NCBI RefSeq assembly: GCF_040365225.1
Contig: NZ_AP028055.1
Coordinates: forward strand, 1,426,001-1,490,000
Direction of reading: 5' to 3'
DNA length: 64,000 bases
Source: Bacteroides sedimenti
Lineage (GTDB): Bacteria; Bacteroidota; Bacteroidia; Bacteroidales; Bacteroidaceae
A program made the translations under genes and the position numbers. Shown here one piece after another: positions 35,391 to 44,070 of this stretch. The number at the start of each line of letters is the position of its first letter. The stretch's first letter is position 1. The notes under the pieces are model-generated. The model saw only the letters and a program-made list of their open reading frames with translations. It ran no database searches and was not told the origin of the DNA.

Positions 35391-35675
35391 ACCACAGCCA
35401 CCGAGATTCCAAACTTCACCTTTACCCAGAAGAAGTATCTGATGTCCGTCAACCTACCTCAGAAGCTCCAGGTGATAGGCGAACGCGCTTTTAGCGGATG
35501 CATCCACCTCTCGGGCGAACTGCTTATTCCACGCACAGTAACCGCCATTAAGGAAGGCGCCTTCATTGATTGCGACATGCTCTCGAAAGTTATTGTACAA
35601 GGCGATAAACTCTCCGTACTGGGCAAGGACCTGTTCCGCGAAACCAGCAAGCAAAAGATTGAGTTTAGGAAATAA
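35391..35675 (+). pseudogene. Truncated duplicate of the LRR gene 3' end
   Basis: This repeats the last 94 codons plus stop of the LRR gene (32418-32702). The encoded protein is identical; eight nucleotide changes are all silent third positions. It lacks the signal peptide and first two thirds, and its first in-frame ATG (35442) would give only 77 residues, so it is a gene fragment. Silent-only divergence suggests that the two copies came from two full-length genes under selection (two strains), not from a recent tandem duplication. It marks the right border of the abiE insertion and is followed by a second copy of the gene's terminator. Confidence 0.9.
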
Positions 35676-35696
35676 GATACAGCTTAACTTATATGA

Positions 35697-35739
35697 AAAG
35701 TGCCCGGAACTGAATTGGTTTGTTCCGAGCACTTTTTTT
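35697..35739 (+). terminator. Terminator (island copy 2)
   Basis: AAAGTGCCCGGAAC (35697-35710) pairs with GTTCCGAGCACTTT (from 35722) and is followed by a run of T. It stands after the truncated LRR copy as copy 1 stands after the full gene, with a different loop. Confidence 0.88.
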
Positions 35740-35818
35740 GTTTTAGGGTGCGATAAACTTATTTCGGAAGAAAACAAGCAGGCTTGTATGTGGTAGATAA
35801 ATGACGCTTCCAATGCAT

Positions 35819-37057
35819 TTACTCTCTGATTATAATATCTACTCCATTAATACATTCTGAAGCAGTGACAATCCTTGAATTAATATCCGTATAACTTAGA
35901 AGCTGCCTGAAATTCTCTGAATTTTCACTGTGAATGGGTATTATTGCCAAACGTGGAGCGGTTAAATTACAGACCTTTATAAGGCACTCCTGCGAAGCAT
36001 GACCGCTAGTGTGAATTTGCCCAACATTATCAAATTTTGATAAGAGCTCAATGTATTCAGTTTTTTGGTTTCTTCCTTCAGCAATATATCCACTCCACAT
36101 GGAATAGATTGCCATGCGATCTGATTTTGGAATTCTATCGATGACGAGATCTGTGAATTTTGAATATTTACCTTTATTTTTATTACACCTGATCATCATA
36201 CAAAAGCCCTTATCAATCATATTCTTAAGCAAGTTTGAATCGGGGAAAACGGATATGTTATCAAACTTATACAAGCCAGAATATGCACCATTGTTGTGAG
36301 TAAACACATCCAACACCTCAGCTTGGTAGCTATCGCAAACAAACAGCCTGCCATCGGGATTTGCTTTGTGAAATGTAGCGATGCGATCAATATCCGTGGA
36401 CGAGCCAAGCACAAACACGTATTTGTGTTTATGCATCAGCTTGCGTGCCATCATCTGAAGATGGCTTTCGGTTGGTACTTTTTCATTGGATCGGGAAAGC
36501 ATTGTACCTTCGGTAATAAGAAAGTCAACCTGTCCGATATATTTTTTAATGGCCGGAATCAATCCTTCGCCTATGTATCCGTGATCACGAAAGTCACCTG
36601 TATGAAGCACTTTCTTGCCGTCTGCCTCTATCAAGAACATATACGAGTCGCAAGCCGAATGACTGACCAAGAAAGGGATTATTGTGATATTTCCTTTGGT
36701 TATTTCATTCAATTTATTGAACGTTTTGAGTATCGAAATAGTACATTCTTCTTTACGTAAATACTTTGCCTTGACAGCCATAACCTCTTTTGCCACCGAA
36801 CCAATGTACTGTTCAACACCTTCAGGAACAAACTCCATTAGCCCAACATGATCTCCATGATAATGCGAGTAGAATATCGCATCAACACCTTTCACAATAC
36901 GTTCAACAGCTTCGCTATTTGCTAGTGGGTCTGATATATCGCCAGTATTGTCAGGGAGGTTTTGTCCCAAATCAATTAAAATACGACTCGTTGAGGTTGC
37001 AATTTCTGTAATGCAACCACCTATCTGGTTTATACCTCTGTGGATTACTATTTGCAT
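35819..37057 (-). CDS. RNase J-like metallo-beta-lactamase-fold hydrolase
   Basis: A 412-residue MBL-fold protein. It opens IHRGINQIGGCITEIA, the first strand of the RNase J/beta-CASP type, with the metal motif HYHGDH (residues 65-70), further ligands in VSHSACD and HTGDFRDHG, the beta-CASP-like segment VFVLGSSTDIDRIATFHKAN, and the C-terminal SGHASQECL and IPIHSE motifs, where the RNase J histidines lie. Its start overlaps the upstream nuclease-like gene by 10 bp, so they act as a pair. An RNA- or DNA-degrading role is inferred. It is distinct from housekeeping RNase J: it is shorter and island-encoded. Together with 37048-37938 it may form a phage-defence module. Confidence 0.8.
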   Translation of the reverse strand: MQIVIHRGINQIGGCITEIATSTSRILIDLGQNLPDNTGDISDPLANSEAVERIVKGVDAIFYSHYHGDHVGLMEFVPEGVEQYIGSVAKEVMAVKAKYLRKEECTISILKTFNKLNEITKGNITIIPFLVSHSACDSYMFLIEADGKKVLHTGDFRDHGYIGEGLIPAIKKYIGQVDFLITEGTMLSRSNEKVPTESHLQMMARKLMHKHKYVFVLGSSTDIDRIATFHKANPDGRLFVCDSYQAEVLDVFTHNNGAYSGLYKFDNISVFPDSNLLKNMIDKGFCMMIRCNKNKGKYSKFTDLVIDRIPKSDRMAIYSMWSGYIAEGRNQKTEYIELLSKFDNVGQIHTSGHASQECLIKVCNLTAPRLAIIPIHSENSENFRQLLSYTDINSRIVTASECINGVDIIIRE

Positions 37058-37938
37058 TCGGTTACTAAATCAAAATCATTATTTGATATTATGGAATAAG
37101 ATATGACCGATGTGTTATTGTTCAAGATCTCGATTACTTTATCATCTATAAGTGGATGAACTTTAGAGGCTAGAAAGAATGTTCTGATTGTTTTGAAGTC
37201 AGGAAATGAAGGCGATTTGAATAGCCCATTCTTTACTTTCAACATAAAAATAGCATAAAAGAACAATTCGCTGATTATCCCAATTTTTCTATTGCCATCA
37301 GCCTTTAGTTCAAAAATCAACAGATTATTTTCTGTATCCATTCCCCATAAATCGACAGCGCTCTTTTTGCCTGTGAATATTATATTCTCATCCGTCACTT
37401 CATTTTCAAACAATCCCACAGGAAGCTGTCTATTTATAAAAACCGCATCTGTAAGACTACTTAGTTGCGAGGGGTTATTGCAAATATTCATCTCCAGGCA
37501 TGCCTCTTTGCTTCTCTCATTCGGTTTGGATTGATTTCTGACTTTATCCGATGCATTTACAATATAAATGCCCCCATTTTCTGAAATGCGCAAGTCGGCA
37601 GTCATCTCTTTACAGTTTTCCGCTATCTTACACCAACAATATTCCTTGCAGAATTCTGTCACCCTAAATAAGGATCTCTGATAGTGCCCATTGCTTTCGT
37701 CCGGTTTTTCCCATCCAATGATAACAGCTTCGGGGTTAAGCCATCTATACAGCACAATTGCCCATCCTTCGAATGCACCTGCATCATTCTGCATATTTTC
37801 GAGCACACCCAATGATGACACAGTCAGGCAACAATTTTTCCCATCAAATTGCATTTGAATCTTACCGGGCAGCTTTATGCTGCTGTTTCCACATCTGATT
37901 TTAAGTTGCTTGAGAATAATTGAATTATCAAAAGTCAT
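37048..37938 (-). CDS. Putative PD-(D/E)XK-type nuclease of unknown family
   Basis: A 296-residue protein I do not recognise as a whole. Residues 170-230 carry a likely PD-(D/E)XK core: PVGLFENEV (E178/E180 in a helix), then AVDLWGMD with D196, then LLIFELKADG with E210 and K212, and a following helix with E224. The first 130 residues are beta-rich, with a cysteine cluster (CKEYCWCKIAENC, 97-109), and could be a recognition domain. Its stop overlaps the RNase J-like gene by 10 bp. A -7 box (37957-37964) and an AbiE-type inverted repeat (38003-38059) lie upstream. Defence or restriction is an inference from the nuclease motif and from the island setting. Confidence 0.65.
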   Translation of the reverse strand: MTFDNSIILKQLKIRCGNSSIKLPGKIQMQFDGKNCCLTVSSLGVLENMQNDAGAFEGWAIVLYRWLNPEAVIIGWEKPDESNGHYQRSLFRVTEFCKEYCWCKIAENCKEMTADLRISENGGIYIVNASDKVRNQSKPNERSKEACLEMNICNNPSQLSSLTDAVFINRQLPVGLFENEVTDENIIFTGKKSAVDLWGMDTENNLLIFELKADGNRKIGIISELFFYAIFMLKVKNGLFKSPSFPDFKTIRTFFLASKVHPLIDDKVIEILNNNTSVISYSIISNNDFDLVTECK

Positions 37939-37956
37939 CTTTCATAGTATTTTCTA

Positions 37957-37964
37957 CAAAGATA
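37957..37964 (-). promoter_or_regulatory. -7 promoter box of the nuclease operon
   Basis: On the minus strand TATCTTTG lies 19 bp before the nuclease-like ATG and fits TAnnTTTG. No clean TTTG is found 19-20 bp further up. The inverted repeat at 38003 starts where an upstream factor would bind. Confidence 0.55.
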
Positions 37965-37992
37965 AAATTTTATCGGACTGTATCGTTAAATC

Positions 37993-38065
37993 CTGCTAAA
38001 ACAGTCAATTTTTGCACAGATAATGAAGTAAAAAGGGAATAACTGTGCAAAAATTGACTATTTTT
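37993..38065. promoter_or_regulatory. Second copy of the AbiE-type inverted repeat
   Basis: The 17-bp arms (38003-38019 and 38043-38059) and the 23-bp spacer are identical to the abiE operator 4160 bp away, and about 70 bp including the flanks are nearly the same. The similarity weakens but continues to the right: where abiEi has its ATG, this copy has GTGGAAAAATGC followed by a TAG within a few codons, as if it were the leader of a deleted abiE operon. The palindrome sits 65 bp upstream of the nuclease operon on the other strand. Confidence 0.75.
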
Positions 38066-38190
38066 TAGTCGGATATATTATTCTGTTTGTGGAAAAATGC
38101 TGCAAGTAGGAAGTGGATTCGATAAAAGTAATGAAGTATAAAGCACCAGACTCTGTAGTAAACTGGTATCCCTAGTCTATCTCCTCAATT

Positions 38191-38352
38191 TCATAAGGGC
38201 TTAGCAAATTTAACATTGTTGCCTTTGAATCCTTTCAATGTACCATTTGCTTGTATATAAGCGTGCATCTCCCTTTTGTCCATAACCATCTTTTTAAAGA
38301 TGCCTTTAACATTCTCATCAGTTTTAGCGGACTCGGTTTGTATTTTTTTCAT
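38191..38352 (-). CDS. Small protein of unknown function
   Basis: A 53-residue frame starting MKKIQTESAKTDENVKGIFK, with a basic helical first half (KKMVMDKREMHAYI) and ending GNNVKFAKPL. Evidence that it is real: protein-like amino acid composition with no low-complexity bias, and a promoter upstream on the minus strand, TTTG (38404-38407) and CATATTTG (38376-38383) 20 bp apart, matching the Bacteroides pattern with one mismatch. I do not recognise the family. It lies in the accessory island between the decayed abiE-like leader and the third terminator. Confidence 0.6.
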   Translation of the reverse strand: MKKIQTESAKTDENVKGIFKKMVMDKREMHAYIQANGTLKGFKGNNVKFAKPL

Positions 38353-38743
38353 ACTTATATAAATTGATTATCAGGCAAATATGAGAAACATTTTATCGAG
38401 AAGCAAAGAAAATGGCATAATTTTGCACATATTAAATCAAATATAAAAAATGATTTAACAACTGATATTCAATCACATAAAAGAAATCTCTTAATTAGTT
38501 GCATACAGGTAAACAAAACGATAATCAATCGGTTTATTTCACCAGTCTGCCATGTTCACCTCAATTAAAAAGAGTTCAATCAGGATTGGCGAAAAGTGCC
38601 CGGAACCAATCCAGTTCCGGGCACTTTTTTATTTTTCAATAACATATCATTATTTTACAATAGATTATCCAGGTTTAATATATCCACTTATAACCTTATC
38701 TAGTAAATATTTCACATTAAATATAACAACAATTTTTAAGTGA
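38353..38743. other. Intergenic region at the right edge of the island
   Basis: It contains the promoter of the small gene (38376-38407), the third copy of the island terminator (38593-38630) and AT-rich DNA. No gene is seen. Confidence 0.5.
38593..38630. terminator. Terminator (island copy 3)
   Basis: AAAGTGCCCGGAAC (38593-38606) pairs with GTTCCGGGCACTTT (38614-38627), followed by TTTATTTTT. The sequence is nearly the same as the hairpins at 32838 and 35697, but no LRR fragment precedes it. Confidence 0.88.
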
Positions 38744-41296
38744 TTATTTCTTAATAAATTTACATGTTTGCATTCCGGTTGCAGTTTCCAACTGGAGAAT
38801 ATACACACCTGCACTCAACCTTTCTACAGGAATAATAATTTCTTCGCTCAATTGAGGATTTATTAATAACATCTGTTTTCCTGAAAGATCCATTATCCTT
38901 ATTGTTTTTACAACCTCTCCGGATTTGATATAAAGATTATCGATAGCCGGGGTTGGATAAATTAGGAGTTTATTCTGAGGTGTTTGTTCTAAACCTGTAT
39001 CATAATCAACAAGCGTAAATCCCAACACACCATAAGGTGTTGTAATCAAGTTCTTAAAGCCACTTGTTATTGGATTCCAATAAGAGATAGCAGTTCTATA
39101 GGAACCTGGTTCCAAATGTATTTGACCTGTAAAGGTGATTGTTTTCTCTTCGTTTGTTTCTATATACATCTTTTGAAGACCAAAATATGTAAGCGAGTTT
39201 GCTCCATCTAACGGATACACAAATGCAACAATATCATCGTCAAAATATCCTCCGGAATTTTTTATATGTGCAGTGAGCACAGCGTTATTCTTGTTGACCT
39301 TTGTGTTATCTGGGAAGGATATTTCAGCCGTAAGTGCAAAAGAAGGATCAACAGTAGGTTCAGCCAACACATTTACATTTATAGGATCGGCGATATAGAC
39401 AACTGATTTCAAATTTGAACGATCATTCGCCGGATCATACATCGCAGATAAATAGTATTGTCCTGGTGCTAATGATATTTCTCCAATTAAATTGTAACTT
39501 TTTGTCTCACCTGAAGGAATATTTACAGGTTCGTTACTAACAAACTGAGTAACATCACCATTAGTAACCGATTTTAAATAAATAACCAAGTTGGAATTGT
39601 ATTCCCCTCCTGCATTCGTAACACTGACATTAAATCGTCCCGTTTTGTTTTGATACAAATTACCGGTAACGGTTAATGAATTTAATGTCAGCTTAGGAAA
39701 TATATCGGGAGTGGAAAAAGAAACGGTGGATGATGTGATGGATACATTTAAATAATTCGGAGTGCCAACTTTCCCTCTCATGATATAGTAGTCAGATTGA
39801 CCAGTTGCTTTATATAAACTGTAAAGTTTATAATTGCCATTTGCAATTGAAGCAGGAATAGCTTTGGACGGATATGAAAAATTACTCACTGTATGTGTAT
39901 AAGAATTAAAAGAAACATTATAACCACTCAGTAGACCTACAATACCGCTTTCATCACATAAAGCCGTACAAAAGACACCATTGAAATTATTGATTCCCCT
40001 ATTGTGCAATTCGGTAGAAACAGAAAATGGGTCTGTACGATTAACAGAAACGGCAGAGGCAGTTAAAGGCAAATATTCGTATATTTGATAGGATGGTACA
40101 GATGAAGCGCTTGGCTTTTGTACTCCGATAACAATGCATTGCTTATTATTATACCCCCCAATAGTTCCACCGCCTGTACCCAAAGAAAGAGGATTAAGTG
40201 CAGACAGTTCAAAATAGCCATCGGACAATCCACTCCACCCCCAATTGAAATGGTATAAGCCGTCGCTATCATAACCATCGCAAATAAATGCGTGACCTTT
40301 ATCCGAGCTTTCTCCAGAAAAAATGACTGGACGTTTAGCATTTAACTCAGTCTTAATAAGATTCACCAATTCTGGCATAGAATAAAAATTTCTTTCATAA
40401 ATCTGAAGATTAGAATCATAACCAAAATTATTAATCAAAGCCCTAGCTAAATAATGAATGGGTGTAACACTTTCAATGCCATAATTCATGCTTGCGGCTA
40501 CCCCGGCATGATACATTAATGTGGCTACGGCATTCTTTTGAGCTGCTGTACTTGTACTATTGTATGTTTCAGGCATATTGACCCAATCATAAGTTGTTTG
40601 AGAGAAATCAACACTCAAAGGAGTAGTAAACCCTTCTGGTGTATATGTGTTTGATCCTGTTCCACTAACGGGCCATTTATGATATCTCATTATTTGCGCC
40701 ATCGCGGTAGCACCACATCCTGTAGCGGCTCTTTCAGATGTGGATGTATTAATAATTGGACAAAGATCATTGTAAGGTGCACGCTGATCCCATTTAATTC
40801 CACCCAAAAGAGGAGCAACAGATGGGGTATAAGTTGCCTCACGGACGTTTTCATTAAGAGCATTTAACTGAACTGCTGAAGCAATAATTTCTGTATCAGG
40901 TTGTTCCATTAAAGCTTGCAGCTCTTGTTTATAACAGTCAAGCCAGTAGACAAAGTTTGGAGGCAGAAAGTTGATGTCAAAACTGCCACCATCAGAATAT
41001 CCCAGAATATCTTTTGCCCTGTCGTCGCCTGAGACGATGACAAAGCCGTTGTTCTCTCCGATGTTAAACACATAATAATAAACATTACGGTCAGAAGAAC
41101 GAGTAGCAATGCGATCTGCACAAGTATAGACCAACTTTAAAGTTGCTCCATCAATCGACATTCTTTTAATTGTTCCTTGAAATTTATTACAAAAAGAACT
41201 CGCAATACTGAATGCCTCACTGCTTGTTCTTTGCTTTGAATATAGATTTGTAGTAAACAAGAACAAGAGAACAAAGAGTTTTATTATTTTATTCAT
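38744..41296 (-). CDS. Secreted C10-family cysteine protease (streptopain-like) with C-terminal sorting domain
   Basis: An 850-residue secreted protease. The signal peptide is MNKIIKLFVLLFLFTTNLYS (the ATG at 41296 aligns with the paralogue's start; the ATG at 41308 adds four residues). The propeptide (Spi-like, about 21-155) is followed by the C10 catalytic domain with nucleophile C194 in ATGCGATAMAQ, H335 in KGHAFICDGY and the FNWGWSG tryptophan motif, positions close to SpeB (C192, H340). Then come repeated CARDB-like beta domains (about 420-770) and a C-terminal T9SS-type sorting domain (NLYIKSGEVVKTIRIMDLSG to CKFIKK). Related Bacteroides enzymes (Bfp, Btp) act on host or complement proteins. 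Tandem paralogue upstream. Confidence 0.92.
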   Translation of the reverse strand: MNKIIKLFVLLFLFTTNLYSKQRTSSEAFSIASSFCNKFQGTIKRMSIDGATLKLVYTCADRIATRSSDRNVYYYVFNIGENNGFVIVSGDDRAKDILGYSDGGSFDINFLPPNFVYWLDCYKQELQALMEQPDTEIIASAVQLNALNENVREATYTPSVAPLLGGIKWDQRAPYNDLCPIINTSTSERAATGCGATAMAQIMRYHKWPVSGTGSNTYTPEGFTTPLSVDFSQTTYDWVNMPETYNSTSTAAQKNAVATLMYHAGVAASMNYGIESVTPIHYLARALINNFGYDSNLQIYERNFYSMPELVNLIKTELNAKRPVIFSGESSDKGHAFICDGYDSDGLYHFNWGWSGLSDGYFELSALNPLSLGTGGGTIGGYNNKQCIVIGVQKPSASSVPSYQIYEYLPLTASAVSVNRTDPFSVSTELHNRGINNFNGVFCTALCDESGIVGLLSGYNVSFNSYTHTVSNFSYPSKAIPASIANGNYKLYSLYKATGQSDYYIMRGKVGTPNYLNVSITSSTVSFSTPDIFPKLTLNSLTVTGNLYQNKTGRFNVSVTNAGGEYNSNLVIYLKSVTNGDVTQFVSNEPVNIPSGETKSYNLIGEISLAPGQYYLSAMYDPANDRSNLKSVVYIADPINVNVLAEPTVDPSFALTAEISFPDNTKVNKNNAVLTAHIKNSGGYFDDDIVAFVYPLDGANSLTYFGLQKMYIETNEEKTITFTGQIHLEPGSYRTAISYWNPITSGFKNLITTPYGVLGFTLVDYDTGLEQTPQNKLLIYPTPAIDNLYIKSGEVVKTIRIMDLSGKQMLLINPQLSEEIIIPVERLSAGVYILQLETATGMQTCKFIKK

Positions 41297-41472
41297 TTGA
41301 ATTTCCATATTAAAATGTTACACAGTCAACATCCTATTTTCGAATAGCTTAAAAAAGTAAACAATATAATTGGTTGTTGTTTTTGTATTTTTTAAACTGA
41401 CTGAATTATAGGAAGACAGATATAAAACACAACTATCGTGAATTGTAATAATTATAGATTAAAACCAACTAT

Positions 41473-44070
41473 TTATTTCTTAATAAATTTACATGTTTGC
41501 ATTCCGGTTGTTGTTTCCAATTGAATAATATACACCCCCGAAGTGAGTTTTTCTACAGGAATAATAATTTCTCCACTTACTTGAGGATTGATTAATAGGA
41601 CCTGTTTTCCAGAAAGATCCATAATACTTATTACTTCTACAACTTCATCTGATTGCAGGCATAGCTTATCGGTTACCGGATTCGGGGAAACAACAGGCTT
41701 GACCTTGCTCGTTTGTTTTACACTTGTAGGATCATTTACAAGGGTAAACGATAACCAGGAATCTTCATAGGGAGTAAATGGAATCCATTGACTGTCTGTT
41801 TCATCCCGATAATATAGGGCAGCAATATAGTTACCAGGATCTAAGTTTAAATAGCCTTTAAAGTCTATTGTTTTTTCTTCATTTTTATCCAAAAAGATTG
41901 TTTGAAAGCCAAAATCAGAAATAGACTGACTGCTTGATGGCTGAAAAATGAATGCAATAATTTTGTTATTAAAATAACCACCGACATTTTTAATATTTGC
42001 AGTAAGCATTTCATTTCGACTAACCTTGGTTGAGTCGGGTAAAGATATTTTTGAAGTAAGCATAAGAAGCGGTTTTTCAGCAGGTTCAGATAATATGTTT
42101 ACAATTTTAACAACACCAAAAATTTCTTCTTCTACTGACTTCAAACGATCATTTAATGGGTCATATGATACAACCAAATAGTACTCTCCGGGGGCTAATG
42201 ATATATTGCCTAACAGATCAAAAGATTTTGTCTCACCAGCAGGAATATTGATTGGATTTATAGAAACTCTTTGAAAAACTTTAATATCTGACTTTAGAAA
42301 TAACTCGACCCTTATTATAGAATTATATTCACCTCCATTATTCGTAATATTTACATTAAATCTTCCCGTTTTGTTTTGATAAAGATTGCCGGTAACACTT
42401 AATGAATTTAATGTAAGCTTAGGTCGTACATCAGGATAATTAATTGAAATTTCTGAAGATGTTATAGTTACATTCAGGTAATTGGGAGTTCCAACTTTTC
42501 CTCTCATAATTTGCCAATCGGCCTGGTCATTTGCTTTGTATACAGAATATAACTGGTAATTTCCATAAGCAACCTCAGAAAGTTTAAGCGCATTATAATC
42601 AACCTTTGTCCATCCTTCACCTACATGATCATTAATAAGAGCTATAGGTTCCATATTTATTGAAAAACTATCAATAAGCAGAACAAATCCATTTTGATTA
42701 TATAAAGCTATACCTGTTTTACCAACAAAATTATTAATGCCATTATTAGATATTTGACCAGATACAGAAATAGAACTAATCGCAGATTTTTGGGAAGTTA
42801 CATTAGTCGAAGAAATTGCAGAAGTAGCAGAATTTGAAGAAACATCTAAAGTTGTGTTTAAACGCACTTGATAAGTTGGTTCAGACGATGAAGATCCAGC
42901 CTTTTGAATGCCAGTGGTAACAGATTGATACCAATTAAATCCATCAGCATAGCCAAATGAATAAACATTAAGTGCCGATAATTCATAATACCCATCAGAG
43001 ACACCACCCCACCCCCAGTTAAAATGGAATAAATTATTGACGTCATAGCCATCACACACAAATGCATGACCATCTTTTGTATTATTCCCTTCGAATATAA
43101 CCGGACGTTTGACATTTAATTCTTCTTTAAGTTTATCGACCCATTCAGATTTAGAATAATAGTCTCTTTCATATAGCTGCATGTTAGAATCATAACCAAA
43201 ATGATCTATCATTGCCCTGCCTCTTTTTATTGGATTTGTACGACTTTCTTTATTGTAATCTGTACTTGATGCTACTCCCGCATGATATATTAATGTGGCA
43301 ACCGCATCATTTTGAATCTGTGTGCTTGAACCGTTTTTTGTATATGTCTCTAACATATTATCCCAATCATACGTTGTTTGAGAAAAATCAACAGATAATG
43401 GTTCAGTGAAACCTTTTGGGGTATATGTATTTGAACCAGTTCCGCTTACGGGCCATTTATAATATTTCATAACCTGTGCCATAGCAATAACAACACATCC
43501 TGCTGGAGCTCTTTCCGTATCGCCAATGAAAGGACAAAAATTATTAAATGGAAAATCTTGATTCCATTTCATCTTCCCTAATAATGGAGCAACAGATGTA
43601 GCATACGTTGCCTCGCGGACGTTTTCATTAAGAGCATTTAATTGAACGGTTGAAGCAATAGCTGCTGTATCAGGCTGCTCCATTAAAGCTCTCAGCTCTT
43701 GTTTATAACAGTCAAGCCAGTAGACAAAATTAGGGGGTAGGAAGTTGATGTCAAAACTGCCGCCATCAGAATATCCCAGAATATCTTTTGCCCTATCGTC
43801 ACCTGAGACGATGACAAAGCCATTGTTCTCTCCAATATTAAATACATAATAATAAACATCCCTGTCAGAAGAACGGGTAACAATGCTATCTGCACAAGTA
43901 TAGACCAACTTTAAAGCTGCTCCATCGATCGACATTCTTTTAATTGTACTTTGAGACTTATTACAAAAAGAACTCGCAATACTAAAAGCCTCACTACTTG
44001 TTCTTTGCTTTGAATATAGATTTGTAGTAAACAAGAACAAGAGAAAAATAAATTGTATTATTTTTTTCAT
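41473..44070 (-). CDS. Secreted C10-family cysteine protease (streptopain-like), tandem paralogue
   Basis: An 865-residue paralogue of the downstream gene: the signal peptide and propeptide (first 160 residues) are almost identical, the catalytic and C-terminal domains have diverged. C192 lies in PAGCVVIAMAQ and H335 in DGHAFVCDGY, with FNWGWGG after it, so it should be active; the residue context of the nucleophile (GCVVIA against GCGATA) differs and may change specificity. The C-terminus again carries CARDB-like repeats and a sorting domain ending CKFIKK. Both genes have the same strand and are 176 bp apart, arguing for separate promoters or a loose operon. No dedicated inhibitor gene is seen next to them. 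Confidence 0.92.
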   Translation of the reverse strand: MKKIIQFIFLLFLFTTNLYSKQRTSSEAFSIASSFCNKSQSTIKRMSIDGAALKLVYTCADSIVTRSSDRDVYYYVFNIGENNGFVIVSGDDRAKDILGYSDGGSFDINFLPPNFVYWLDCYKQELRALMEQPDTAAIASTVQLNALNENVREATYATSVAPLLGKMKWNQDFPFNNFCPFIGDTERAPAGCVVIAMAQVMKYYKWPVSGTGSNTYTPKGFTEPLSVDFSQTTYDWDNMLETYTKNGSSTQIQNDAVATLIYHAGVASSTDYNKESRTNPIKRGRAMIDHFGYDSNMQLYERDYYSKSEWVDKLKEELNVKRPVIFEGNNTKDGHAFVCDGYDVNNLFHFNWGWGGVSDGYYELSALNVYSFGYADGFNWYQSVTTGIQKAGSSSSEPTYQVRLNTTLDVSSNSATSAISSTNVTSQKSAISSISVSGQISNNGINNFVGKTGIALYNQNGFVLLIDSFSINMEPIALINDHVGEGWTKVDYNALKLSEVAYGNYQLYSVYKANDQADWQIMRGKVGTPNYLNVTITSSEISINYPDVRPKLTLNSLSVTGNLYQNKTGRFNVNITNNGGEYNSIIRVELFLKSDIKVFQRVSINPINIPAGETKSFDLLGNISLAPGEYYLVVSYDPLNDRLKSVEEEIFGVVKIVNILSEPAEKPLLMLTSKISLPDSTKVSRNEMLTANIKNVGGYFNNKIIAFIFQPSSSQSISDFGFQTIFLDKNEEKTIDFKGYLNLDPGNYIAALYYRDETDSQWIPFTPYEDSWLSFTLVNDPTSVKQTSKVKPVVSPNPVTDKLCLQSDEVVEVISIMDLSGKQVLLINPQVSGEIIIPVEKLTSGVYIIQLETTTGMQTCKFIKK

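Noticed and set aside
32418..35675. Composite transposon bounded by the 285-bp repeats
   Set aside because: No transposase or integrase lies between or beside the repeats and no terminal inverted repeats were seen; homologous recombination explains the pattern better.
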